DNA of 64,000 bases, taken from Deltaproteobacteria bacterium. GTDB taxonomy: Bacteria; Myxococcota_A; UBA796; SXON01. Below, in pieces: positions 7,591 through 16,909 of this stretch; position 1 is the stretch's first letter; the number at the start of each line of letters is the position of its first letter. The position numbers and the translations under genes are program-made. The notes beneath the pieces are model-generated. The model was not told the origin of the DNA. It saw only the letters and a program-made list of their open reading frames with translations, and did not search any database. The stretch spans positions 248,001 to 312,000 of the forward strand of contig CANFCK010000003.1 in assembly GCA_947445035.1 (NCBI GenBank), in the 5' to 3' direction.

Positions 7591-9513
7591 CTACAACGAG
7601 CGAGGATCCGTCAGCTTCCCCGCGATCGCCGACGCCGCGGCCACCGCCGGTGACACGAGGTACACCGGCCCCGCCGACCCCATGCGTCGGTCGAAATTCC
7701 GATTGGTGGTGCTGGCCGTGGTCTCCCCTGGCAGGGGGATGCCCGGCCCATTGCCGATGCAGCTGCCACAGCCCGGCGGCGACACCACCGCACCCAGCGA
7801 ACGGAACAGGTCGAGCAGCCCATCGGCCTCTGCCGCACTTGCGACGTCGGCGCTGGATGGGGTCACGGTCATACGGACACCCGGGGCGAGGCTCTTCCCG
7901 CGCAGGACATCGGCGGCAGCGCGCAGATCGGAGAGCGAGCCTCCGGTGCACGACGCGATGACGACGTTGTGAATGGCGACGTCCACCATCGCTGACAACG
8001 GCGCACGGTTGCGACTGTCGCCCGGCGTGGCCACGGTGAGCGGCACCGCGTCGAGGTGCACCGTGATGACCCGCTCGTAAATGGCGTCAGGGTCGGGGTA
8101 CACCAGTTCGTCGGTCACATCGATGCCACGCCGGGCCTTCAGGAAGTCGATGATGGGCTTGCAGGGCTCCACCACCCCGGTCATCAACCCACCTTCCACC
8201 GTCATGTTGGTCAGCACCGAAAGCTCGTCGACGTTCCAGCAATCGAGCCCCGACCCGCCGAACTGGATCACGCACGTGTCGGTCGGCGAGGCGCGCCACA
8301 ACTCGTCGCGGAAGTAGGCGTCACCGATGATGTGGAGGATCAGGTCCTTCGGGGAGAGCACGCCGCGCGGCTGCCCGGTCACGACGACGCGGACGACCTT
8401 CGGCACGGTGACCGGGATGAGTCCGGTGCGGAACGCGAAGGCCATGGCCGTGCTGCCTACGCCGAACGCGAAGGCGTTGATGACACCCGCGGTAGGCGTA
8501 TGGCTGTCGGTGAGGATGATGATGTCCCCTGGGCGGGCGTAGTCCTCGACGACCAGACGGTGGCAGACGCCCGGCTTGAACGGCCGGCCCGGACCGTGGA
8601 GCCGGATGCCGTATTCCTCGCAAGCATCGACCATTTCGACCGTGAGCTGTTTCGCAGGCGCCAACCGCGCCTTCTTCACGTTGTCGGGCACCGTCGGCTC
8701 GTCGATGAGCACGAAATGATCTTCGAAGGCAGCCACGAGGTCCGGCGCGTACATCGGCGCGGCGCCAAAGGCCTCCCGGTACAGGGAAACCACCATGCCC
8801 GCCGTGTACTCGTGCACGCCGCGGAACGCGGTGCGGCAAAGCACCTGATCCCCAGGCGCCACGGCCGCAACCCCGTCGGGACCTGCGCCCGTCCACGCTT
8901 TGCGGGCGATGATCTTTTCGACCGCGTTGAGTGGGCGCGCAGGTACCTCGGTTTCGTAGGTGGGCAAAACCTGCCCCGCCAGGAGCCGTTTGCCGTACTC
9001 CAAGAGACCCCCGCCTTCCGCGACGGAGCGGAAGAAGATGGGCAAGGCCGCGAAGAACGCCCGGGTGTCGACGTCCTCGCCAGCACGCAGCCGCTCGATC
9101 ACCCCGAAGTCGGTGGTGAACGGCATGCCGCCATAGACCATGTTCTCCTGGAAGATACGCTGAAAGCTCTTGGCGATCACCAACTCGATGCCCGCGCCGC
9201 TGTGGGCGACCACCGCCACCTCCCGCGAGGACCCGGACCCGTAGGCATCGCCGCCCACAATCACCTGGAAGCCCGCGGCGGCCACGGCGTCCTTTCGGAC
9301 AACCTCCTTGAAGTTTTCCAGGAACCACGGCCCCAAGACCGCGCCGCTGTACCCGAGGGTACAGGCCGCCCCGCTGATCATGAGGTCAGTGTTGACACCG
9401 TAGTGCAGCGGCTGCCCCGTCCAGGCAATATCCTTGCCTTGAAGCTGCGCCTCGACCAATTGGGGGTCGTCGCAGAGGAGGAGGATTCGACCGCTGAGCT
9501 TCATGGGGGCCAT
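7591..9513 (-). CDS. Aconitase / isopropylmalate dehydratase superfamily hydro-lyase, swivel domain first
   Basis: 640 residues. Residues 1 to about 170 form a LeuD-like swivel domain (GGDAYGSGSSREVAVVAHSG with the substrate-binding Ser/Arg loop). Residues about 195-640 form a LeuC/aconitase catalytic part with ILTDSHTPTAG, VIASCTGGSLSDL and PPGCGSCIGNGPGIP; the three cysteines in the last two match the 4Fe-4S ligands. The domain order (small before large) is that of AcnB without its HEAT domain, and opposite to AcnA. The reaction should be a reversible dehydration/hydration of a 2- or 3-hydroxy acid (citrate, isopropylmalate, homocitrate or methylcitrate type); the substrate is unresolved. 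ATGs at 9513 and 9504 are both possible starts. A divergent gene starts 132 bases away. Confidence 0.85.
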   Translation of the reverse strand: MAPMKLSGRILLLCDDPQLVEAQLQGKDIAWTGQPLHYGVNTDLMISGAACTLGYSGAVLGPWFLENFKEVVRKDAVAAAGFQVIVGGDAYGSGSSREVAVVAHSGAGIELVIAKSFQRIFQENMVYGGMPFTTDFGVIERLRAGEDVDTRAFFAALPIFFRSVAEGGGLLEYGKRLLAGQVLPTYETEVPARPLNAVEKIIARKAWTGAGPDGVAAVAPGDQVLCRTAFRGVHEYTAGMVVSLYREAFGAAPMYAPDLVAAFEDHFVLIDEPTVPDNVKKARLAPAKQLTVEMVDACEEYGIRLHGPGRPFKPGVCHRLVVEDYARPGDIIILTDSHTPTAGVINAFAFGVGSTAMAFAFRTGLIPVTVPKVVRVVVTGQPRGVLSPKDLILHIIGDAYFRDELWRASPTDTCVIQFGGSGLDCWNVDELSVLTNMTVEGGLMTGVVEPCKPIIDFLKARRGIDVTDELVYPDPDAIYERVITVHLDAVPLTVATPGDSRNRAPLSAMVDVAIHNVVIASCTGGSLSDLRAAADVLRGKSLAPGVRMTVTPSSADVASAAEADGLLDLFRSLGAVVSPPGCGSCIGNGPGIPLPGETTASTTNRNFDRRMGSAGPVYLVSPAVAAASAIAGKLTDPRSL

Positions 9514-9645
9514 CTATCTGGGATCAGAGTGGGCGGCCCGCAACGGCGCCGCGATGCTGGGCAAGGTGACGCCTCGGCAACGGGGCAACGGCGGCCAGCG
9601 CGCGCCGCATCGCCCGGATAGGCTCGCCGGCCTTTCGGAGCAAGC

Positions 9646-11313
9646 GTGTACCACGACTTTCTGATCCTCGGCGGCGCGGGCCTGGTTGGTCTGCAAGTAT
9701 GCAGGCAGATCATGACGAATCTAACGCCGCGCCGCATCGTCGTCGCCAGCTTGCTGGAGAGCGAGGCCGTGGCCGCGTGCCAGCGGTTGGAGCGTGAATT
9801 CGGTGACTCCATCGCTTTCGTGCCGGCTTGGGGAAATCTCTTCGTCCCCCGCGAGATGGCCAAGCTCACCCGGGGGCAGATCCTGTCCGACATCCCGATG
9901 CGTCGTAAGCTGCTCAACGCGGTGTACGACGACTACGAGGCCGCCTACACCAACAACCACATGGTCAACCTGATTCGGACCCACCGGCCCGAGGTCATCG
10001 TCGATTGCGTGAACACCGCCACGGGTTTTTCCTACCAGGACGTGTTCGACGGCGCCGCGAAAGTGCGCAGTTGGATCGGCGCCGACGGCTTTGACAGCAA
10101 GGGTGTCGACGACTTGGAGACCTTCCTGCTGAGTCAGAGCGTGCCCCAGCTGATCCGCCACGTTCGTTTCTTGCACCAGGCCAGCACCGAATATGCCACA
10201 CGGGTGTATGTGAAGGTGGGGACCACGGGTACCGGCGGCATGGGGCTGAACATCCCCTACACCCACAGCGAAGACCGGCCGAGCAAGAAGCTGCTTGCCA
10301 AGAACGAGGCGGCTTTTGGCCACACCGGGCTGCTTTTCCTCCTGGCCCGCACGCCCAACGCGCCCATCGTCAAAGAAATCAAGCCGGCCGCAATGATCGG
10401 CTATCGTGCGGTGCAAGTCATGGAAGCGCGCGACAAACACGACAATAGCGAACTTTACCTGGCCCATGAGATTGCGTGCACGGGCGCCCTCGATTTGCGC
10501 GAGGATCCCAAGGGGTACGAAAAGGCAGGAAAGTTGCGGGTTCCCGTGGTTGACACTGGCGAGAACGGCGTTTTCACCCGGGGAGAGTTCGTGGCGATCA
10601 CCGCCCTCGGCCAGATGGAGTACATCACCCCCGAGGAGATCGCTCGCACTGTGGTCCTCGAGATTCGTGGAGCGAATACCGGTAACGACGCCATCAGCGC
10701 CATGGACGGCGCGGTGATGACACCCTCGTACAAGGCCGGTCTGGTCCGCAACGTCGCCATCCGCGATCTTGACACCGCGGAGAAAGAGTGCGGGATTCCC
10801 TCCGTCGCACTCGGCCGGCTTGGGCCGCCTGAGCTCTCGAAGCTCTTGTTCGAAGCCGAACTTCTCCGATACGCATTCGGCGCCCTGGAGCAGGTCGCGG
10901 AATGTGGTGATCTGACGGAGATGTCGACACGATGCGAGGCCGCGATGGAGCCGTCGGGCACCCGTCGGACCGCGCCTTCCATTGGAATTCCAATCCTGCT
11001 TCCCGACGGGAAGCGACTGCTGCGAGGTCCCCGGATCAATGTTCCGGAGCTCGAAGGCCACGACCGCACGGTCAGGCTCGACGATCCCAAGCGGGTGGAC
11101 GCCTGGGCCGCGAAAGGCTGGATCGACCTGCGTCCGACAAACATGGACGTGTGGCGGGAACGCGCCCGCAAGATGCTAGCCGCCCGCGCCACGCTGCGTG
11201 ACGAGGGCTCCGCGGCCGCCAGCATCAAGAGCTACATGCCGAACGTCTTCGAGATTGGCGAAGTCGTGGCATGGATATTCAACAACGAGATGGGCGGGTA
11301 CCGGGTGAAGTAG
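9646..11313 (+). CDS. Rossmann-fold NAD(P)-binding protein, function unknown
   Basis: 555 residues from a GTG with GGAG five bases before it. The N-terminus MYHDFLILGGAGLVGLQV carries the GxxGxxG dinucleotide-binding turn of extended short-chain dehydrogenase/epimerase proteins. IRTHRPEVIVDCVNTATGFS resembles the strand-4 region of NAD-dependent epimerases. TGTGGMGLNIPYTHSEDRPS is a possible substrate loop. The last 250 residues look like a separate domain without a recognised family. It is far longer than a normal epimerase. It diverges from the aconitase-family gene and ends 27 bases before the M16 pair. Confidence 0.6.
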   Translation: MYHDFLILGGAGLVGLQVCRQIMTNLTPRRIVVASLLESEAVAACQRLEREFGDSIAFVPAWGNLFVPREMAKLTRGQILSDIPMRRKLLNAVYDDYEAAYTNNHMVNLIRTHRPEVIVDCVNTATGFSYQDVFDGAAKVRSWIGADGFDSKGVDDLETFLLSQSVPQLIRHVRFLHQASTEYATRVYVKVGTTGTGGMGLNIPYTHSEDRPSKKLLAKNEAAFGHTGLLFLLARTPNAPIVKEIKPAAMIGYRAVQVMEARDKHDNSELYLAHEIACTGALDLREDPKGYEKAGKLRVPVVDTGENGVFTRGEFVAITALGQMEYITPEEIARTVVLEIRGANTGNDAISAMDGAVMTPSYKAGLVRNVAIRDLDTAEKECGIPSVALGRLGPPELSKLLFEAELLRYAFGALEQVAECGDLTEMSTRCEAAMEPSGTRRTAPSIGIPILLPDGKRLLRGPRINVPELEGHDRTVRLDDPKRVDAWAAKGWIDLRPTNMDVWRERARKMLAARATLRDEGSAAASIKSYMPNVFEIGEVVAWIFNNEMGGYRVK

Positions 11314-11340
11314 ATAGGACACCGGCCCCCTGGAGTCCCG

Positions 11341-12705
11341 GTGCTCGTGACGATGCTTGGCCTGGCGCTGGCCGCCGACCCGCCGCCCGAAATCAAGTTC
11401 GAAAAGTACGCCCTGCCCAACGGGCTGGAAGTGCTGCTTTCTCCTGACCATCGGCTGCCTCTGGTGGCCGTGGACATCTGGTACCACGTGGGCGCCGGGT
11501 ACGAAGTCCCGGGCCGCTCGGGCTTCGCGCATCTGTTTGAACACATCATGTTCCAGGGCAGCAAGAACGTCCCTGAAGACCAGTATTTCCCGATGCTGGA
11601 GGGGGCCGGCGCCACCTTCGTCAACGGCACTACTGACTTTGACCGCACGAACTACCTGGAGACCGTTCCCCAGAATCAGCTGGAACTGGCGTTGTGGCTG
11701 GAAAGTGACCGCATGGGCTGGTTGCTCGACACCCTGACCCAGGACCGTTTGGACAACCAGAAGAAGGTGGTCCGAAAGGAACGCCAGCAGTCCACGGAGA
11801 ACGTGCCGTACGGCGTGGCCGAAGAACAGTTCTACAAGCTGCTTTTCCCGGCGCCTCACCCCTACAACGGGGTGGTCATCGGCACGCACGAAGACCTCGA
11901 AGCGGCCACGCTCGAGGACATCAAGGCCTTCTTCAAGACCTGGTACTTGCCCAACAACGCCACCCTGGTGGTCGCGGGCGACTTCGACGAGTCCACGGTC
12001 AAGGCCACGATCGAGAAGTACTTTGGGGCGATTCCCGGCGGCGCCGAGCCCAAGGCCACCACCCAGATGGCGCCGCCGATCGCCGCCGAGAAACGCGCCT
12101 CGTTCACCGATGACGTCGAGCTGCCGAAGGTCTACCTGGGCTGGGTCACTCCGCCCGTCTTCGCCGAGGGGGACGCTCAACTGCAGCTCGGCGCGATGGT
12201 GCTCGCCGACGGAAAGTCCAGCCGGATGTACCGGGAACTGATCGAAAAGAAGCAGCTGGCCCAGTCGGTCAAGGCCTACCAGTACCCCCTCACCTACGGG
12301 TCGATCTTCGCGGTCGAGATCATCGGGAAGCCAGGGCAGACCCCGGCAAGGCTCGAGGCGGAAGCGTGGCAGGTAATCGAGGGCATGAGGGCGGCGCCGG
12401 CGTCGCAGGCCGAGGTCGATCGGGCGTGGCGGGGCACCAAGGCCCGCGTGCTCCGCGGGCTTGAGGAGCTCGGCGGCTTCGCCGGCCGGGCCGACACCCT
12501 GAACTACTACAATCACCACACGGGCGATCCAGGCTACATCGCCAAGGACTTCGCCCGGTACGAGTCCACGACGCCCGAGATGATCCAGGCGGCCTTCAGC
12601 GCCCATCTTCGCAAAGACAACCGCGTGGTGATCGACGTCACGCCGATTCCAACGACCCCGGCCCCGAAAACACCGGCCCCCGCGGCCGAAGGAGGTGCAA
12701 AGTGA
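11341..12705 (+). CDS. M16 family zinc metallopeptidase, catalytic partner
   Basis: 454 residues from a GTG with GGAG five bases upstream. A short signal peptide (MLVTMLGLALAADP) sends it out of the cytoplasm. The inverted zinc motif HLFEH is at residues 64-68, and the distal zinc Glu is in VVRKERQQ near residue 147. The full two-lobed M16B fold follows, ending in a Pro/Ala-rich tail. M16B enzymes degrade peptides and usually work with a second, inactive M16 subunit, which here is the next gene: GTGA start/stop overlap with a strong AAGGAGGTG ribosome site in front. Confidence 0.93.
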   Translation: MLVTMLGLALAADPPPEIKFEKYALPNGLEVLLSPDHRLPLVAVDIWYHVGAGYEVPGRSGFAHLFEHIMFQGSKNVPEDQYFPMLEGAGATFVNGTTDFDRTNYLETVPQNQLELALWLESDRMGWLLDTLTQDRLDNQKKVVRKERQQSTENVPYGVAEEQFYKLLFPAPHPYNGVVIGTHEDLEAATLEDIKAFFKTWYLPNNATLVVAGDFDESTVKATIEKYFGAIPGGAEPKATTQMAPPIAAEKRASFTDDVELPKVYLGWVTPPVFAEGDAQLQLGAMVLADGKSSRMYRELIEKKQLAQSVKAYQYPLTYGSIFAVEIIGKPGQTPARLEAEAWQVIEGMRAAPASQAEVDRAWRGTKARVLRGLEELGGFAGRADTLNYYNHHTGDPGYIAKDFARYESTTPEMIQAAFSAHLRKDNRVVIDVTPIPTTPAPKTPAPAAEGGAK

Positions 12706-14216
12706 ACCGCCTCGCCCTATCGCTCTCGCTCCTCGCCCTGGCCCTCCCCAGCGTGGCGGCCTGCGGCGCCAAGAAGTCCGCTCCGGTCGATGTCGCAGCG
12801 ACGGTCGCCGCCCCACCGCCCGACCCGAACGCTTGGCGTGCGACGGCGCCCGCCCCCGGATTGGAAAAGCCCTACCAAGCGCCCGCCGCCACCCGGCTGG
12901 TGCTCTCCAACGGCGTTCCCGTCTTCCTCGTGCAACAAGGAGAGCTGCCCCTGGTCAGCGTGCGCCTGTGGATGGGCGTCGGTCGCGAGGCCAACACCAC
13001 CGGCAAGGCGGGCCTGATCGCGATGACCGCGACGATGCTGGACGAAGGCACCAAGACTCGCGACAGCGCCGCCATCGCGGGCGACGCAGCCCTGCTCGGG
13101 GCCGAGTTGTCGATCAGCGCTGGCGACGAAAGCACGGTCGTGGCGCTCGACGCGCTGACGGGCTCGACCCTAGGCCCCAGTCTGGACCTGATGGCCGACG
13201 TGGTCCTGCGCCCCAAGCTCGACAAAAAAGACTTCGCGCGCGTCCAAGGCGACACCCTCGCCGCCATCCAGGCCGCGTCCGCCGAGCCCAACGACACCGC
13301 GCGCCGGGTTTTCCTGGGACAGCTCTTCGGCACCGACCACCCTTACGGCACGCCCGGCGTGGGCACCACCGCGAGCGTGACCGCGTTGAAGTTGACGGAC
13401 ATCAAAAAGGCCTACCTCGACCACTGGCACGCGGGCAACGCCGCCTTCGTGGTGGTGGGAAAGCTCGACGAGGCCACCGTCAAGGCCGAGTTGGAATCTC
13501 GATTCGGCGTGTGGAAGCCAGGAAAGAGCAAGCGCGCCGAGGTCGCGCCGCCGGTGGCGCCGCTGAAGCTGCGCGTCGTCTTCCGCGAACAGGCCGGCTC
13601 GGTTCAGAGCGTGCTGCGCGTGGGAACGCTCGGACCCGCACGAACAGGCGAGGGCTACTGGCGCGAACAGGTGGCCACGACACTCTTCGGCGGGATGTTC
13701 AGCTCGCGCCTGAACATGGCGCTGCGCGAAGAGAAGGGGTGGAGCTACGGCGCCTATGCCGGTATCAGCGACAGTCGCGACTACGGCATCTTCCAGGCCC
13801 GCACCAGCGTACAGGCCGACAAGACCGCTGAGTCCTTGCAAGTCATCCTCGATGAGTTGGGCGCCCAAGCCAACCGCGCCCCCACCGAAGCCGAACTCAA
13901 GCTCACCCGAGACTCCCTGACAAAGTCGCTGCCGGGGAATTTCGAATCCAATGCAGCGACAGCCGCCGCCCTGCTCCAGTTGCCCGGATTCGGCATGCCG
14001 GTGGACACGTGGCGTAGTTATTCGGCACACATCAACGGGGTCGCTGGCGACGCCGTGACGGCGGCGTCCAAGCAACGATTGGATGCGACGCACATGTTGG
14101 CGGTGGTGGTCGGCCCCCGCACCATCGAAGTCGAGGACGACAAGGGTGTAAAGAACACGGTGGACGTTGTCGCTTCGCTCAAGGCCCTGGGGCACGAGTT
14201 CGTCGAGGTGAAGTAG
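12702..14216 (+). CDS. M16 family peptidase homologue, inactive partner, lipoprotein
   Basis: 504 residues. The GTG start overlaps the previous stop (GTGA), and AAGGAGGTGCAAA just upstream is a near-perfect ribosome site. The signal MNRLALSLSLLALALPSVAAC ends in a lipobox-like VAAC, so it is probably membrane-anchored. The M16 fold is clear (TRLVLSNGVPVFLVQQGELP, HPYGTPGVGTT, GWSYGAYAGISDSRD). Where the HxxEH motif should be it reads GLIAMTATML, so zinc cannot be bound. This matches the known pairing of one active and one inactive M16B subunit. Confidence 0.92.
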   Translation: MNRLALSLSLLALALPSVAACGAKKSAPVDVAATVAAPPPDPNAWRATAPAPGLEKPYQAPAATRLVLSNGVPVFLVQQGELPLVSVRLWMGVGREANTTGKAGLIAMTATMLDEGTKTRDSAAIAGDAALLGAELSISAGDESTVVALDALTGSTLGPSLDLMADVVLRPKLDKKDFARVQGDTLAAIQAASAEPNDTARRVFLGQLFGTDHPYGTPGVGTTASVTALKLTDIKKAYLDHWHAGNAAFVVVGKLDEATVKAELESRFGVWKPGKSKRAEVAPPVAPLKLRVVFREQAGSVQSVLRVGTLGPARTGEGYWREQVATTLFGGMFSSRLNMALREEKGWSYGAYAGISDSRDYGIFQARTSVQADKTAESLQVILDELGAQANRAPTEAELKLTRDSLTKSLPGNFESNAATAAALLQLPGFGMPVDTWRSYSAHINGVAGDAVTAASKQRLDATHMLAVVVGPRTIEVEDDKGVKNTVDVVASLKALGHEFVEVK

Positions 14217-14241
14217 GGGGGCGCCTGCCGCTCGCCACCTT

Positions 14242-14784
14242 CTATCCCACCGTCGCGACAGATCGCACGCGCGCAACCCAAGCCACGCCCATCACCACCG
14301 CCGCGAACCCCACCTCACGCAGGTACGCACCCACCGCGTCGGCGCGGAACATGTTCGCGACAAAGCCAGGCTCGTGAATGTGGAAGGGGCGGAAGATTGG
14401 CGAAGCCGCGATCATCTTCTCGGGCAGAATCGGCCAGAGGAGTGGCACGCCAAAACGCGGGTCGCCCCCCGGCTCGCCCAGCTGCCAATCGAGGAGCGGG
14501 TGCGTCACGGCGGCGACCACCACCCAGCCGAGGACGCGCCCCCGCACCCCCGCTGAAAGCCCGACCGCAGCGCCCAGAAGCGCGGCGCCAAGCAGGGAGT
14601 GCGAGGGCCCATGGTGCCAGACGATCCCGCCCTCGAGGGTCGCGACAAGGAGCAGGTCAGCATCCGGAATCAAGCTCGCCACGGCCACGGCGATCACCAC
14701 CCGCAACGAACGAAAAGACGAGCTCGGCACCGAAGCGACGCAAGGGCTCAGGGCGAGCGCAAGATGTGCGATCGGCGACGGCAC
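14242..14784 (-). CDS. YdjM-type membrane-bound metal-dependent hydrolase
   Basis: 180 residues. Conserved family signatures are all present: SPIAHLALAL at the start, SLIPDADLLL, HHGPSHSLLGA and THPLLDW, with hydrophobic helices between them. These His/Asp motifs define the YdjM-like (PF04307) inner-membrane family whose substrate is unknown. The gene converges on the M16 pair and lies 15 bases downstream of the FadL-like gene on the same strand. Confidence 0.85.
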   Translation of the reverse strand: MPSPIAHLALALSPCVASVPSSSFRSLRVVIAVAVASLIPDADLLLVATLEGGIVWHHGPSHSLLGAALLGAAVGLSAGVRGRVLGWVVVAAVTHPLLDWQLGEPGGDPRFGVPLLWPILPEKMIAASPIFRPFHIHEPGFVANMFRADAVGAYLREVGFAAVVMGVAWVARVRSVATVG

Positions 14785-14799
14785 GATTCCGGCCGCGCC

Positions 14800-16251
14800 C
14801 TACTCTGGCTGGTCCTTGCCGAAGTGGCCCCGCAGCTGGAGGCCGATCCGGTCGATGCTGCCGTTGTAGGTGCCGTTGCCGTGGGGGTAGCGCCACCGGT
14901 CGTCCACCGAGGCCATGTCGAGCGGATTGCTGAACGACGAGCTGTCGATGGTCCGCTCGGCCACGAAGTGATGGGTGTAGCTGACACCCACTTCGAGGAA
15001 CTTCGTCGGCTTGTAGGCGACGAGCCCGGACACCATGTGCGTGTCCGCGTCCCAGTTGTTGGCGGACAGCGCGTGGTCCGGGACGGCGTGGTGGTCGAAC
15101 CAATAGCGGGCGCCCACGGTCCAGCGGCGGTGCGGCTTGACCTTGGCGTCCAGCGCCGCCCAGAAGGTGTCCTCGTTGTCCCGCGCCCAGTCCCGTTCCT
15201 GCTCGATCAGGGCCTTGGCTTCTTCGGTAAAGGCGTCGGTGGTGCCCTGCACATCGGCGTTGCTGACCTTGATGTGGAAGTCGCTGTATTCGCTCCACTG
15301 CACCCAACCGCCCATGAGCTCCAAGCGTAGCGGATCGATCGGGCGCACCATGACGCCGCCGTGAACGCGCCGCGGCAGCGTGTACCCGAGGTACCCATCT
15401 GCATGGACGGTGGTGTCGCAAACACCGCGGGTCGAGGCGACCGCCTGCCCGATTGGGTCCTTCTCGGCCGACACACAGCCGAACGAGACGTCAACATCCC
15501 CCGTGTTTTCAACCACCGCGTTGTGCACGTAGGTGACCCCGATCGCGAACTTGTCACTCGGGTGCACCAGCACTCCGGCGGAGAAGCTGAAGGCGTCGTG
15601 GCTGAGCTCACCATTGCCACTGAGGCCCCCTTCGCTGCCGCCGAAATCGAGCTCGGCCATGTAGTCAGGGTCTTCGAGGTCTTCCTCCGTGTACCCGAGT
15701 GTTTCGGCGGAGCTCCCGGTGGCTTCCATCATGGCCGCCCGCAGGTCAGGGAGGGTGTCCTGGTCCACCTCCGCGGCCCAGATGCTGTGCACCAAGGCCC
15801 CGGTCACCCCGATGCTGACGATGTTCTGGACGTCGTAGGCCACGCCCACGCCCATCCACATGCCTTTGGTGTCCCCGTCCTTCATGTGGTAGTGGCCCGT
15901 GCCCGGCGGGTCAACTTCGGAGCCCCCGCGGATGAACGGGAGCGCCAAAACCGCACCCACGCCGAGCTGCCCCGGACCGACCTTCCCCAGCGTACTCGCC
16001 AAGCCGAAGTACGGCGGGAAGCCGCTGAGCTTGTACGTGTCTTTGCCCCCGTGCGGGTCGGCCCGATCGAAGGTGATCACGGCGTCTTCGTAGGCGCCTT
16101 CCAGTTCGATCCGCGTGCCCTTCCCGACCGCAAAGCCAGCTGGATTCCACCAGCCGGCGGTGCCATCCGTGGATGTGGGAGAGCCCCACGGGCCCCCGAT
16201 CTCGAGGTTGTCCAGGGACGCGGCTGTGGCCAGGGCGCAGAGGAGGAGCAT
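14800..16251 (-). CDS. FadL-type outer-membrane beta-barrel transport protein
   Basis: The ATG at 16251 preceded by AAGGA gives a short signal peptide (MLLLCALATAAS) and 483 residues in total; the frame extends 14 codons further with a poorer start. The mature N-terminus (GTAGWWNPAGFAVG) is the hatch motif of the FadL/TodX/OMPP1 family. Many alternating aromatic/polar strands follow, such as FAIGVTYVHN and LRLELMGGWVQWSEY. The family imports long-chain fatty acids or other hydrophobic compounds across the outer membrane. The C-terminus ends in a short charged tail rather than an aromatic residue, which is slightly unusual. Confidence 0.85.
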   Translation of the reverse strand: MLLLCALATAASLDNLEIGGPWGSPTSTDGTAGWWNPAGFAVGKGTRIELEGAYEDAVITFDRADPHGGKDTYKLSGFPPYFGLASTLGKVGPGQLGVGAVLALPFIRGGSEVDPPGTGHYHMKDGDTKGMWMGVGVAYDVQNIVSIGVTGALVHSIWAAEVDQDTLPDLRAAMMEATGSSAETLGYTEEDLEDPDYMAELDFGGSEGGLSGNGELSHDAFSFSAGVLVHPSDKFAIGVTYVHNAVVENTGDVDVSFGCVSAEKDPIGQAVASTRGVCDTTVHADGYLGYTLPRRVHGGVMVRPIDPLRLELMGGWVQWSEYSDFHIKVSNADVQGTTDAFTEEAKALIEQERDWARDNEDTFWAALDAKVKPHRRWTVGARYWFDHHAVPDHALSANNWDADTHMVSGLVAYKPTKFLEVGVSYTHHFVAERTIDSSSFSNPLDMASVDDRWRYPHGNGTYNGSIDRIGLQLRGHFGKDQPE

Positions 16252-16334
16252 GCATCCTTGGTAACAAGTTGGGAACCCCTCGCACGCGAACACCTACCGC
16301 GCAGTGGACCTCGCCGATGGATTAGCAGGCGCGC

Positions 16335-16748
16335 ATGGCACGACCTCCCCGCGAAAGCATCGAACTCGAAGCGCTCCTCGCCTGTACGCCCGAGTCGCTT
16401 TTCGGCATGTGGCTGCACCCGGTGGGGCATGGCACGTTCACCGGTGGGGCCGAAGCCATCGTCAACGACAAGGTGGGCGAACTTTACAGTTGTTACGATG
16501 GCTACATCGAGGGGGCGAATCTGACCCTGGAGGCCCCGGGCCGAATCGTGCAGAGCTGGCGGACCGAAGACTTCGCAGCGGCCGACCAGGACAGTATCCT
16601 AGAACTCCGCTTCGAGGCCCATGGATCTGGCACCCGGATGCGGCTTCGCCACACCGACCTCCCGGCCGGCACGAGCGAGCGGTACCGTCAGGGCTGGGAG
16701 GACCACTACTTCGTGCACATGCGCGAGGTCTTGGGGGCGTTGGACTAG
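16335..16748 (+). CDS. SRPBCC / AHSA1-like protein
   Basis: 137 residues. The sequence follows the Activator of Hsp90 ATPase homologue 1-like pattern: IELEALLACTPESLFGMWL near the start, a glycine-rich turn, LEAPGRIVQSWRTEDF, LELRFEAHGSGTRMRLRHTD, and GWEDHYFVHMREVLG at the end. These START-like folds bind hydrophobic ligands; bacterial members are usually of unknown role. It stands alone, diverging from the FadL-like gene. Confidence 0.85.
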   Translation: MARPPRESIELEALLACTPESLFGMWLHPVGHGTFTGGAEAIVNDKVGELYSCYDGYIEGANLTLEAPGRIVQSWRTEDFAAADQDSILELRFEAHGSGTRMRLRHTDLPAGTSERYRQGWEDHYFVHMREVLGALD

Positions 16749-16909
16749 CAAACGTGCCTCCGGCCCCGCGCACGGTCCACATGCCGGGAAATGCATTTGA
16801 TGCCCGCTAGCGCGGGTTGCGTCACCAGGGAAAAGGCCAGGAGTAGGGTCATTGCTCACCTCACCCGAGCCATGCCCGCATCCGCCGGCAACGATCGCGT
16901 GGAGCGAGC

